A stretch of 64,000 nucleotides of DNA from Paenibacillus sp. Root444D2. GTDB taxonomy: Bacteria; Bacillota; Bacilli; Paenibacillales; NBRC-103111. The position numbers and the translations under genes were made by a program. Below the pieces are notes generated by a model. The model was not told the DNA's origin and searched no databases. It saw nothing but the letters and a program-made list of their open reading frames with translations. Location of the stretch: contig NZ_LMEO01000034.1 of the NCBI RefSeq assembly GCF_001426375.1, forward strand, positions 206,284 to 270,283, written 5' to 3'. Within the stretch, counting starts at the first letter, position 1. Every line of letters starts with the position of its first letter. Shown in pieces: positions 8,668 to 16,271 of this stretch.

Positions 8668-11121
8668 ATGAAGGTTTCTTATCAATGGTTATCGGAATAT
8701 GTAGATGTATCAGGCTTCACAGCCGAGGAATTAGCAGAAAAATTGACCCGAAGCGGCATCGAAGTGGATATCGTGGAAGATCGCAATAAGGGTGTAACGA
8801 ACGTAGTCGTTGGATTTGTAAAATCACGCGAAAAACACCCAGACGCAGATAAATTAAGTGTATGTATCATTGATGCCGGACAAGGCGAAGACTTGCAAAT
8901 TGTTTGCGGGGCGAAAAATATAGATGCAGGACAAAAGGTTCCTGTAGCCATGATTGGAGCCGTGCTGCCAGGCGGACTGCAAATCAAACGTGCTAAGCTG
9001 CGCGGCGTAGAGTCACAAGGCATGATTTGTTCAGCCAAAGAACTTGGTCTGAACGACAAGCTGCTGCCAAAGGAAATTCAAGAAGGTATCCTGGTTCTGC
9101 CTGAAGATACCGAAGTTGGCAGCTCGATTCTTGATGTCCTTGCTATCAGCGACAAGGTATTAGAGCTTGACCTGACACCGAACCGCTCCGATTGCTTGAG
9201 CATGCTCGGAGCAGCGTATGAGATCGCAGCGATCCTGGGGCGCGGCGTCAAACTGCCTGATGCGGAAGCAGCGCACGGGGCTGCTGGAACTGCCGCAGTG
9301 AAAGCTGCTGACCGCATCAGTGTGAAGATCACAGCGACGGAGCAGTGTACGCACTACGCGGCTCGCCTTATCGAAGGCGTACGCGTAGGCACTTCTCCGC
9401 TATGGATGCAGAACCGTTTGATGGCGGCTGGTATCCGCCCGATCAACAATATCGTAGACATCACGAATTTCGTGATGCTTGAATACGGCCAACCGCTTCA
9501 CGCTTTCGATGCTGAGCAGTTGAACAATGGCCACATCGATGTTCGCCTCGCTGAGGCAGGCGAGAAGCTCGTCACGCTCGACGATGTGGAGCGTACGCTA
9601 GAGCCGCACATGCTGCTCATTACGGACGGCACGAAGCCGGTAGGGATTGCTGGTGTTATGGGCGGCGCTAACTCCGAAGTGACAGAAGGCACAACACGGA
9701 TTCTTCTTGAATCCGCCAGGTTCGCAGGCAGCTCTGTGCGCCGAACGTCGCGCCAGCTAGGGCTCCGCTCGGAAGCGAGTCTTCGCTTCGAGAAAGAAGT
9801 GAACCCGGAAGCGGTGATTCCGGCATTAAACCGTGCTGCTGCGTTAATGGCTCAGTACGCAGCTGGTCAAGTCGCTGACGGCATCGTCCAAGCCATAGCA
9901 GGCTCACACAAGCCGGTCAGCATCGAGCTTGCTGCTAACCGTGTGAATAATTATCTTGGCACTGAACTTTCCTTGGTCGAGATGGGTCAAATCATAGAGC
10001 GCCTGCACTTCACTTTCGAGCAGGCAGGCGAAGGCAAGCTGCTCGTGCATGTGCCGAGCCGCCGCGGAGACATCACACGGGATGTCGATTTGATCGAAGA
10101 AGTAGCTCGCCTTTTCGGCTACGACAACATCCCTACAACTTTAATGACCGGCGTGACGACGCCCGGCTCCTTGACCAAAGAGCAGTCGATCCGTCGTATC
10201 ACTCGGAATCTCCTGACTCAAAGCGGACTGCATGAAGTCATCACTTATTCCTTCACACAGCCGGATCAAACCGTTTCTCTGCCGGGTCTATACCCAGCGG
10301 CGAAGCCGATCTCGCTCGCGATGCCAATGAGCGAGGATCGCAGCCAACTGCGTACTAGCTTGCTGCCGCATCTGCTAGACGTTGTTAGTTACAATCGTAA
10401 CCGTACGATGGATGACGTGGCTATTTTCGAAATCGGCAAAGTATTCATAACAGATGAGTCTTCACTTACAACTTTGCCGCAAGAGAAGCTTCTCCTCTCC
10501 ATTGTATTGACAGGCAAACGCCGTCAAGCACATTGGGCGCAGAAGTCTGAAGCTGTCGACTTTTATGATATCAAAGGTGTTTTTGACCGCCTTGTAAGCT
10601 ACCTAGGAGTTACAGGACTCACCTATAAATCTGCTTCACCAGATGGATTCCATCCGGGCCGAACAGCTGAGCTCCTATTAAACACAGCTGAAGGTGAGCA
10701 GGTACTAGGTCGAATCGGCCAACTGCATCCTACAGTCCAACAGCAACGTGATCTTGATGACACTTACGTCCTTGAGGTCGAACTTTCTCCAATCTTAGAA
10801 GCTGCTGGAGATGCAATTGTATATAAATTGCTGCCGCGTTATCCGTCCATTGGGCGCGATCTGGCTGTAGTAGTGAATGCTAGTGTACCAGTAGGTCTAA
10901 TGGAACAAACAATCACCGAAGTTGCCGGAGACTTGTTAGAATCGATTCAAGTATTCGATATCTATACAGGAGAACGTTTAGGCGCAAACCGCAAGAGCGT
11001 AGCGATTGCTTTAGTATACCGTCACGCGGAGAGAACACTGCTGGATGAAGAAGTAACAGAGCTCCATGCCAAAGTAGTTCAAACCCTAGAACAACAATAT
11101 GAGGCAGAGTTAAGAAAATAG
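8668..11121 (+). CDS. pheT: Phenylalanine--tRNA ligase beta subunit
   Basis: 817 residues, full length for bacterial PheT. Domains in order: N-terminal B1 with the tRNA-binding OB fold (about residues 40-150, EKHPDADKLSVC), B3/B4 editing region (HAFDAEQL, GIAGVMGGANSEV), B5 DNA-binding-like fold (about 405-480), the class II-like catalytic-fold core (ending around 680), and the C-terminal anticodon-binding ferredoxin-like domain (YPSIGRDLAVVV to the end). It forms the heterotetramer with PheS and edits Tyr-tRNA-Phe. ATG 8668 has AAAGGAGGGG upstream. Confidence 0.98.
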   Translation: MKVSYQWLSEYVDVSGFTAEELAEKLTRSGIEVDIVEDRNKGVTNVVVGFVKSREKHPDADKLSVCIIDAGQGEDLQIVCGAKNIDAGQKVPVAMIGAVLPGGLQIKRAKLRGVESQGMICSAKELGLNDKLLPKEIQEGILVLPEDTEVGSSILDVLAISDKVLELDLTPNRSDCLSMLGAAYEIAAILGRGVKLPDAEAAHGAAGTAAVKAADRISVKITATEQCTHYAARLIEGVRVGTSPLWMQNRLMAAGIRPINNIVDITNFVMLEYGQPLHAFDAEQLNNGHIDVRLAEAGEKLVTLDDVERTLEPHMLLITDGTKPVGIAGVMGGANSEVTEGTTRILLESARFAGSSVRRTSRQLGLRSEASLRFEKEVNPEAVIPALNRAAALMAQYAAGQVADGIVQAIAGSHKPVSIELAANRVNNYLGTELSLVEMGQIIERLHFTFEQAGEGKLLVHVPSRRGDITRDVDLIEEVARLFGYDNIPTTLMTGVTTPGSLTKEQSIRRITRNLLTQSGLHEVITYSFTQPDQTVSLPGLYPAAKPISLAMPMSEDRSQLRTSLLPHLLDVVSYNRNRTMDDVAIFEIGKVFITDESSLTTLPQEKLLLSIVLTGKRRQAHWAQKSEAVDFYDIKGVFDRLVSYLGVTGLTYKSASPDGFHPGRTAELLLNTAEGEQVLGRIGQLHPTVQQQRDLDDTYVLEVELSPILEAAGDAIVYKLLPRYPSIGRDLAVVVNASVPVGLMEQTITEVAGDLLESIQVFDIYTGERLGANRKSVAIALVYRHAERTLLDEEVTELHAKVVQTLEQQYEAELRK

Positions 11122-11150
11122 TGTAACTTTCATTTAAGTTGCAGGAAAAC

Positions 11151-11190
11151 AGGCTGGTCTTATCGAAATTACACTCGATAGGGCCAGCCT
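11151..11190 (+). terminator. Terminator-like hairpin after pheT
   Basis: A long inverted repeat (AGGCTGGTCTTATCG at 11151-11165, CGATAGGGCCAGCCT at 11176-11190) lies between pheT and the ZapA gene. The T tract is weak (TTCAT), so termination may be partial. Confidence 0.6.
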
Positions 11191-11215
11191 TTCATCTAAG
11201 GGAGGATATAAAAAA

Positions 11216-12841
11216 GTGAACGCTGAAGATAAAACGAGGATTACCGTTGATATATATGGTCACCAGTACAAATTAAAAGCAAGCACCAGCACCAATTACA
11301 TGAAGCGAGTTGCTGAATACGTGAACGACCAGATGCTTCGTATTGCAAAGGGCTACCCGCGGCTAGATTCACAGAAAATCGCCGTTCTGGCTGCCGTAAA
11401 CATGGCAGATGAGTGCTTCCGTATGAACGAAATCATGGAAGAACTGACCAAAACCCAAAAGAACCAAGAAGCGACCAAAGCTGCCTATGACAAATTAATC
11501 GTTAACTTTAATGAATTGAAACAAGAATACGAGCAACAACAGACATCCATTACTGAACAAAATGCTAAGCTAGTACAAAGTAACCAAGCGCAAGAGCAAA
11601 TGAAACAAGAAGTGCAGAAAGCAAAACAAGAACAAGAGCAATTGAGGCAACAACTACAACAAGCTAAGCAACAGCAAGAGCAAGATAAACAACAGGAAGA
11701 GCAAGTTAAACAACAACAAGAGCAGAAAGCTAAACAACAGCAAGAACAAGCTAAACAGCAGCAAGAGCAAGTCAAGCAACAACTAGAACAAGTCAAACAA
11801 CAACTAGAGCAGGAAAAACGTCAACAAATACAAGTAAGACAACAGCTAGACCAAGAAAAACAACAACACCAACAAACAAAGCAACAATTCGAACAAGAGA
11901 AACAACAAAAGGCACATCAGCTTCAAAAGCTCAACGAACAACACAGAGTCGAAAAACAGTCTCTCTCAGAAATCCACTTGCAAGACAAAGAAATGTTAAA
12001 TCAACAGTATCAACAAGACAAAGTAACACTAATGCAGCAACATTTGCAGGATAAAGAAATCATCAACATGCAACATCAAGAAGAGATCATTAAGCTTTCG
12101 AATCAGCGTCTAGCGGAAAAGGAAATACTCGTTAATCAACATCAAGAGGAACTAGAAAACATCACAAACCAACATCAAACAGAACTTGAAACAATTACAA
12201 GTCAACATCAAACAGAACTTGAAACAATTACAAACCAACATCAAACAGAACTTGAAACCATCAAAAACCAACAACAAGCGAGAATAGATACCATTACGAA
12301 CCAACTTCAAGAGAAAATAAATACAGTTTCAAACCAACTTCAAGAAAAAATAAATGTAATTACAAATCAGCATCAAGAAGAAATAGAAACTCTCACAGCC
12401 GCGCACCAAGAGGAAATAGAAACACTCACCGCACTTTATCAGGACGAGGCAGAAGCCAAGATTCTGCGTTTTGAGCAAGATAAAGGCAACCTAGTTGGGG
12501 AGTTCCAAGAACGGCAAACAAACATTATTCAACAACTTGAAGACCAAAAGTCAACCATTATTACACAATATCAAGCTCAAATTGATGCCTTATTAGAGCA
12601 GCAGCAACTAGAACGAAGAGCCCTTTCTCAACATTTTGAAGAAGAAAAAGAACGGATTTTAGCCCAGGCCCGTAGAGAAAAAGAAGAATTAATGCACCAA
12701 AGCTTGAATGATGAAGCTCAGCAAAAAGAACTTCAAAACATCAAAGAAGAGTATAAAGAACTACGCGAGGAATATGCTAAACTGCAGAATGAATACAATG
12801 AGTGGATCGAACTTGTAGAAACAGACAGCCCTGGCAGGTAA
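11216..12841 (+). CDS. zapA: ZapA-domain cell division protein with giant Gln-rich coiled-coil extension
   Basis: 541 residues from GTG 11216 (GGAGG site upstream). Residues 1 to about 90 form a normal ZapA domain: TRITVDIYGHQYKLK, YVNDQMLRIAKGYP, KIAVLAAVNMADECFR. ZapA binds and bundles FtsZ at the division ring. Typical ZapA proteins are roughly 85-110 residues; here about 450 residues follow, almost all coiled coil, first a KQQQEQ-rich stretch (about 120-245), then units such as NQHQTELETIT repeated nearly perfectly (DNA repeats of 33 bp around 12167-12265), then a more ordinary Glu-rich coil. It is followed six bases later by cvpA. The domain call is firm; the role of the extension is unknown. 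It may act as a spacer or scaffold at the septum. Confidence 0.88.
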   Translation: MNAEDKTRITVDIYGHQYKLKASTSTNYMKRVAEYVNDQMLRIAKGYPRLDSQKIAVLAAVNMADECFRMNEIMEELTKTQKNQEATKAAYDKLIVNFNELKQEYEQQQTSITEQNAKLVQSNQAQEQMKQEVQKAKQEQEQLRQQLQQAKQQQEQDKQQEEQVKQQQEQKAKQQQEQAKQQQEQVKQQLEQVKQQLEQEKRQQIQVRQQLDQEKQQHQQTKQQFEQEKQQKAHQLQKLNEQHRVEKQSLSEIHLQDKEMLNQQYQQDKVTLMQQHLQDKEIINMQHQEEIIKLSNQRLAEKEILVNQHQEELENITNQHQTELETITSQHQTELETITNQHQTELETIKNQQQARIDTITNQLQEKINTVSNQLQEKINVITNQHQEEIETLTAAHQEEIETLTALYQDEAEAKILRFEQDKGNLVGEFQERQTNIIQQLEDQKSTIITQYQAQIDALLEQQQLERRALSQHFEEEKERILAQARREKEELMHQSLNDEAQQKELQNIKEEYKELREEYAKLQNEYNEWIELVETDSPGR

Positions 12842-12847
12842 TCCACA

Positions 12848-13402
12848 GTGACACTGAATACATTAGACTATGTCATGTTGTCGATAGTAGCTTTAGGTCT
12901 GCTGCTAGGTTACTTTAGAGGGTTTATTGCTCAGATTGTTTCGCTCTCAGGTTTTGTTCTCGCCTACCTCGTTGCATTTTATTTTTACAAGGATTTTGCC
13001 CCTCTGCTTAGAAACGCAGTTTCACTGCCAACCTATCAAAGTTATCAAAAATATGAATTTATCGTAAAAGGCCTTAATCTGGAAACCTATATCTTGAACG
13101 CTTTAGCCTTTGCTATATTGTTTTTTGGCGTAAAATTCGCACTAGTCATCGTAGGCAGAGCGCTTAATATTCTAGCAAAAACCCCAGGCCTGAACTTCAT
13201 CAACCGTTGGAGCGGCGCATTGTTGGGCTTAGCAGAAGCACTTTTGATCATCATTATAGCCGTCAATGTTATCACCATCATGCCCTCAGATGGACTTCAA
13301 AAGCTGCTCTCAAGCTCAACCATAGCTCCATATTTAATTAACGAATTGCCCAATATAGCAGGAAAACTTCAAGAACTCTGGAAACAAGGAATCCCCCTAT
13401 AA
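12848..13402 (+). CDS. cvpA: CvpA-family membrane protein
   Basis: 184 residues with four membrane helices. Family features are the start TLDYVMLSIVALGLLLGYFRGFIAQIVSLSGF and the third/fourth helix region NRWSGALLGLAEALLIIIIAVNVI. CvpA proteins are inner-membrane proteins of poorly defined function, linked to colicin V production in E. coli and to envelope robustness. The GTG start at 12848 follows the ZapA stop by six bases, so they are co-transcribed. In B. subtilis the equivalent yshB is followed by polX and mutS2; here a terminator, repeats and unrelated genes intervene. Confidence 0.9.
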   Translation: MTLNTLDYVMLSIVALGLLLGYFRGFIAQIVSLSGFVLAYLVAFYFYKDFAPLLRNAVSLPTYQSYQKYEFIVKGLNLETYILNALAFAILFFGVKFALVIVGRALNILAKTPGLNFINRWSGALLGLAEALLIIIIAVNVITIMPSDGLQKLLSSSTIAPYLINELPNIAGKLQELWKQGIPL

Positions 13403-13440
13403 AAGCTGTCTACATTTCTAACATAGAAAGGGCAGCTTTT
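13402..13440 (+). terminator. Terminator after cvpA
   Basis: AAAGCTGTC and GGCAGCTTTT flank a loop containing a smaller TTTCTA/TAGAAA hairpin. It begins at the cvpA stop codon. Confidence 0.7.
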
Positions 13441-13599
13441 ATCAATTCACCACGTAGCTCAATGCCACTACAAGTACCAGCACTCCTCGACATACATCCA
13501 CTAAACATATAAGATTCTGTAGTATCTACAAAGCCACAAAATAACATCACTACAACGACAACCATAAAGGACAACGTCATCACTACCAGGACAACGATA

Positions 13600-13952
<353 letters not shown>

Positions 13953-14234
13953 TATCTCTAACGAGCATCGCAAGCATTACTCTAGAAATGAGGCTATTCG
14001 AACAGATAACTTCTAAATTTACGTTTTCTGTAGTATCAACAATCATCAAAAAAACATTGCCGATGCCTTAAACCATTCTTGTCCCTGACGGAGATGAGAG
14101 CGGTACTACTTACAAAAATTCCGAAAAGATAACTTCAAATTATTGATATTGATGAGTCGATAGTTAATTTTATACATTGTAGATACTACAGAAAATGAAT
14201 ATTCATTGATATTAATATCAGAAGCATAAACTTC

Positions 14235-14263
14235 TTTACATACAAACAAATGTTCTGTATAAT
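14235..14263 (+). promoter_or_regulatory. Strong sigma-A-type promoter upstream of degenerate transposase gene
   Basis: TTTACA (14235-14240) and TATAAT (14258-14263) have a 17-bp spacer. It lies about 50 bp upstream of the zinc-ribbon start codon. Confidence 0.65.
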
Positions 14264-14315
14264 ACAAATATAGGAAGTTATTCAGGACGGTATTATAATT
14301 GAAAGGGGTCACTTC

Positions 14316-14920
14316 ATGGATGCATATTTATTTGAATCGTTGGATGACACTTTCAAGACGGAGGAAGATTGTGTAAGATTTTTGACGAAAAGACGGTGGG
14401 CGGGTGGGTTTTGTTGCCCGAGTTGTGGTTATCATTTATTTTATATAATTAAAACTCGCAATTTATTAGAGTGTAAAGAATGCCGTACGCAATTTCATTA
14501 ACGGCTGGAACGGTTATGCATAAATCTAAGCTTTCCTTGATGCTTTGGTTCAAAGCTATACGAGCATTGATCCAAGATGGCGAAACTTATTCAATTGCAG
14601 CGTTTGCGAGCTTGCTTGGAGTAAATTATCGAACTGCTAAGTTGATGCTGGAGAAGCTGCAACTAGCTTTATATAAGCAATACTCACGCATGGGTTCGGG
14701 TGCGGACAGAATTCGCAAACAAAAAGGAGAGTCCAACCAAAATAAAAGAAAGCATGCAACTTTTAACTCTCGAAAGATCAACACCAACTTTTGTACGTAT
14801 ATGTTCACAAATTCTAAGAAAATAAAGTATGTTGAGGATGTTTTGTTTAGAAAGTGGATGGATGCTTTCTTATCCGTTTATTTGTTTCCTGTCTATTTAA
14901 GGTATTGTCAAGTTCTTTGA
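14316..14920 (+). pseudogene. Degenerate IS1595-like transposase: zinc ribbon plus HTH, frameshifted and lacking DDE domain
   Basis: ATG 14316 (GAAAGGGG upstream) opens a frame with an IS1595-type zinc ribbon: RRWAGGFCCPSCGYHLFY...LLECKECRTQF, i.e. two CxxC pairs. It stops at 14501 within CAATTTCATTAACG; restoring one T would give QFSLTAGTVMHKSK, the usual continuation, which is present in the next frame (from about 14500). That frame carries the family helix-turn-helix (LLGVNYRTAKLMLEKL) but then runs into Lys/Asn-rich sequence and stops at 14920 without any DDE/DxE catalytic core (ISXO2-like). So it has a one-base deletion and a 3' truncation or replacement. I saw no clear terminal inverted repeats. 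Confidence 0.7.
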
Positions 14921-15028
14921 CGTAACGTTATTATCACTTATAAAAAGCATGAATGAACTGCTTCAACGAGCACGCGGTGAAAGTTTGAAGTGAAATCAGA
15001 GGAACTGTTACATCATCATGCACATACA

Positions 15029-15066
15029 AAAAAGCCTTACCGCATTAATGCCGCGATAAGGTCTTA
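15029..15066 (-). terminator. Terminator of cupredoxin gene (minus strand)
   Basis: CCTTACCGC...GCGATAAGG with an ATTAAT loop region is followed on the minus strand by TTTTTT (plus-strand A6 near 15029). It lies about 20 bp after the cupredoxin stop codon. Confidence 0.75.
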
Positions 15067-15087
15067 TGAATAGATGATTGACTTAAA

Positions 15088-15474
15088 TTATTCAACAATC
15101 AAGGTTGTTTTCATATTAGCGTGACCGCTGCCACACATGACGGAACAGTTAATTGGGAAAGAACCCGCTTTATCTGGCGTAAAGGTAACTGTTTTGTTGC
15201 TGTTATCGAGGTTTATTTTGAATTCTTTAATGGATGCACCATGAACGCCTTGAGAATTTTCAAGCGTAATTGTAACGGGCTCACCTTTTTTGACCCGATA
15301 TTCGGATTGGTCAAATTTGAAGTTAGTGGCTTTCAATAAAACTTGCTGGCCAGCAGCTTGTGTAGTAGCTGCGGGAGATGTAGAGGATTGTGCTGATTTC
15401 GTATCTTTGTTTCCGCATGCGGCTATCGCAATGACTAAGACTATTCCCATAAAAAGAACAAGTAATTTTTTCAT
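15088..15474 (-). CDS. Cupredoxin lipoprotein with CuA-type (cytochrome oxidase subunit II-like) site
   Basis: 128 residues from ATG 15474, preceded by GGAGGGG; a longer frame to 15627 starts upstream of that site and is unlikely. A lipoprotein signal (MKKLLVLFMGIVLVIAIAACG) is followed by a Ser/Thr/Ala linker and a cupredoxin beta-sandwich. The C-terminal loop CSVMCGSGHANM has the CxxxCxxxHxxM spacing of the binuclear CuA site in cytochrome c oxidase subunit II, with the upstream His in GVHGAS as the remaining ligand; the usual Glu in the loop is Val. It is anchored outside the membrane and probably carries copper or electrons. It lacks the two N-terminal TM helices of true CoxB. The partner is unknown. 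Confidence 0.85.
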   Translation of the reverse strand: MKKLLVLFMGIVLVIAIAACGNKDTKSAQSSTSPAATTQAAGQQVLLKATNFKFDQSEYRVKKGEPVTITLENSQGVHGASIKEFKINLDNSNKTVTFTPDKAGSFPINCSVMCGSGHANMKTTLIVE

Positions 15475-15562
15475 GTATACCCCTCCGAAATTGTATTGGT
15501 TTCCCTCATCATTGTACACGACCTCTTCAAAAAAAACAGTGACAAACTCGTGAAAGAAATAG

Positions 15563-15617
15563 TTAAAAGAAAAGATCGGTCCGGCGAGTGAATACGCGGC
15601 AGACCGATCTTTTTTTG
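15563..15617 (-). terminator. Hairpin between YvlD-like and cupredoxin genes
   Basis: AGATCGGTC (15573-15581) pairs with GACCGATCT (15602-15610). T-rich runs lie on both sides, TTTTCTTTT on the minus strand and TTTTTTT on the plus strand, so it could work in either direction. On the minus strand it would end the YvlD-like transcript. Confidence 0.7.
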
Positions 15618-15656
15618 GCTTTAGCATGGATATCAGTTATCGAAACTGATAGGTTT

Positions 15657-16025
15657 TTATCGACGATCTTCTCTTCCTGTGATCCCTTGTTCAAAGGGAG
15701 TTTTCACAGGGATGAATAGGTCGATGATTCCAATGACTAAAGCAGCTAAAATGGCACCTATTATGCTCGTAGATACATTACTCACTACAAACTGGGCGGC
15801 CCAAATGACAAGAGCGCTCACCAGAAAGCCTACGATTCCCCTGCCAAAGGGAGTGATTTGTTTGCCGAAGATCCCTTCAATGATCCAAGCAGCAACAGCA
15901 ATAACCAAAGCTAGAAAAAATGCGCTCCAGAAACCGCCGACTTTAAACCCTGGAACTAACCAGCTGACAAACATTAAAACCAAAGCAGAAACAATAAACC
16001 TTACCAGATGTCCGAGAAGATGCAT
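15657..16025 (-). CDS. Phage-holin-like 4-TM membrane protein (YvlD family)
   Basis: 122 residues from ATG 16025, with GAAGGAGGT seven bases upstream; the in-frame ATG at 16070 is less well placed. There are four hydrophobic helices: HLVRFIVSALVLMFVSWLVPGF, GGFWSAFFLALVIAVAAWIIEG, GRGIVGFLVSALVIWAAQFVV and IIGAILAALVIGIIDLFIPV. This matches the holin-IV/YvlD family, which in B. subtilis sits in a sigma-W envelope-stress operon; its biochemical role is not established. The C-terminus is charged (EQGITGREDRR). A 26-bp dyad lies just upstream (16046-16071). Confidence 0.85.
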   Translation of the reverse strand: MHLLGHLVRFIVSALVLMFVSWLVPGFKVGGFWSAFFLALVIAVAAWIIEGIFGKQITPFGRGIVGFLVSALVIWAAQFVVSNVSTSIIGAILAALVIGIIDLFIPVKTPFEQGITGREDRR

Positions 16026-16045
16026 CTCGTGAACCTCCTTCTTTT

Positions 16046-16071
16046 TGTGATGAGAATAAGTTCTCGTCACA
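16046..16071. promoter_or_regulatory. 26-bp inverted repeat in the YvlD-like gene leader
   Basis: Arms TGTGATGAGAA and TTCTCGTCACA flank a TAAG centre, with one mismatched pair. It lies about 20 bp upstream of the start codon of the YvlD-like gene, overlapping the region just before its ribosome-binding site. It could be an operator or an RNA hairpin. The rest of 16072-16271 holds no gene I can support. Confidence 0.55.
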
Positions 16072-16271
16072 AGAAGTGATTTTTTGCAAACAATGCTTGG
16101 TGTGTCTAAGTCTTACAAATTCCTTTTGGCAGGTGGATAGGTGCACAGCTTAGTGTATCCAAATGGGGTGAATATTATGGTAGGCAGCATCTTCCATATA
16201 ACGATTGTCTCCGTAGCTAATCAGGCTTGTTTTGGTTTATAATATAGGGTAGAGAAATGAGGTTGGGATAG

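Noticed and set aside
8312-9907. Several minus-strand frames within pheS and pheT
   Set aside because: Shadows of highly conserved synthetase genes, with no ribosome-binding sites or family features.
11485-11796. Cys/Ser-rich minus-strand frame opposite the ZapA coiled coil
   Set aside because: Antisense shadow of the Gln-rich CAA/CAG codons; low complexity.
16176-16241. 21-codon frame starting ATG 16176 upstream of mutS2
   Set aside because: The ribosome-binding site is moderate, but there is no homology or operon context. It ends in the likely mutS2 -10 region, so a real gene is doubtful.
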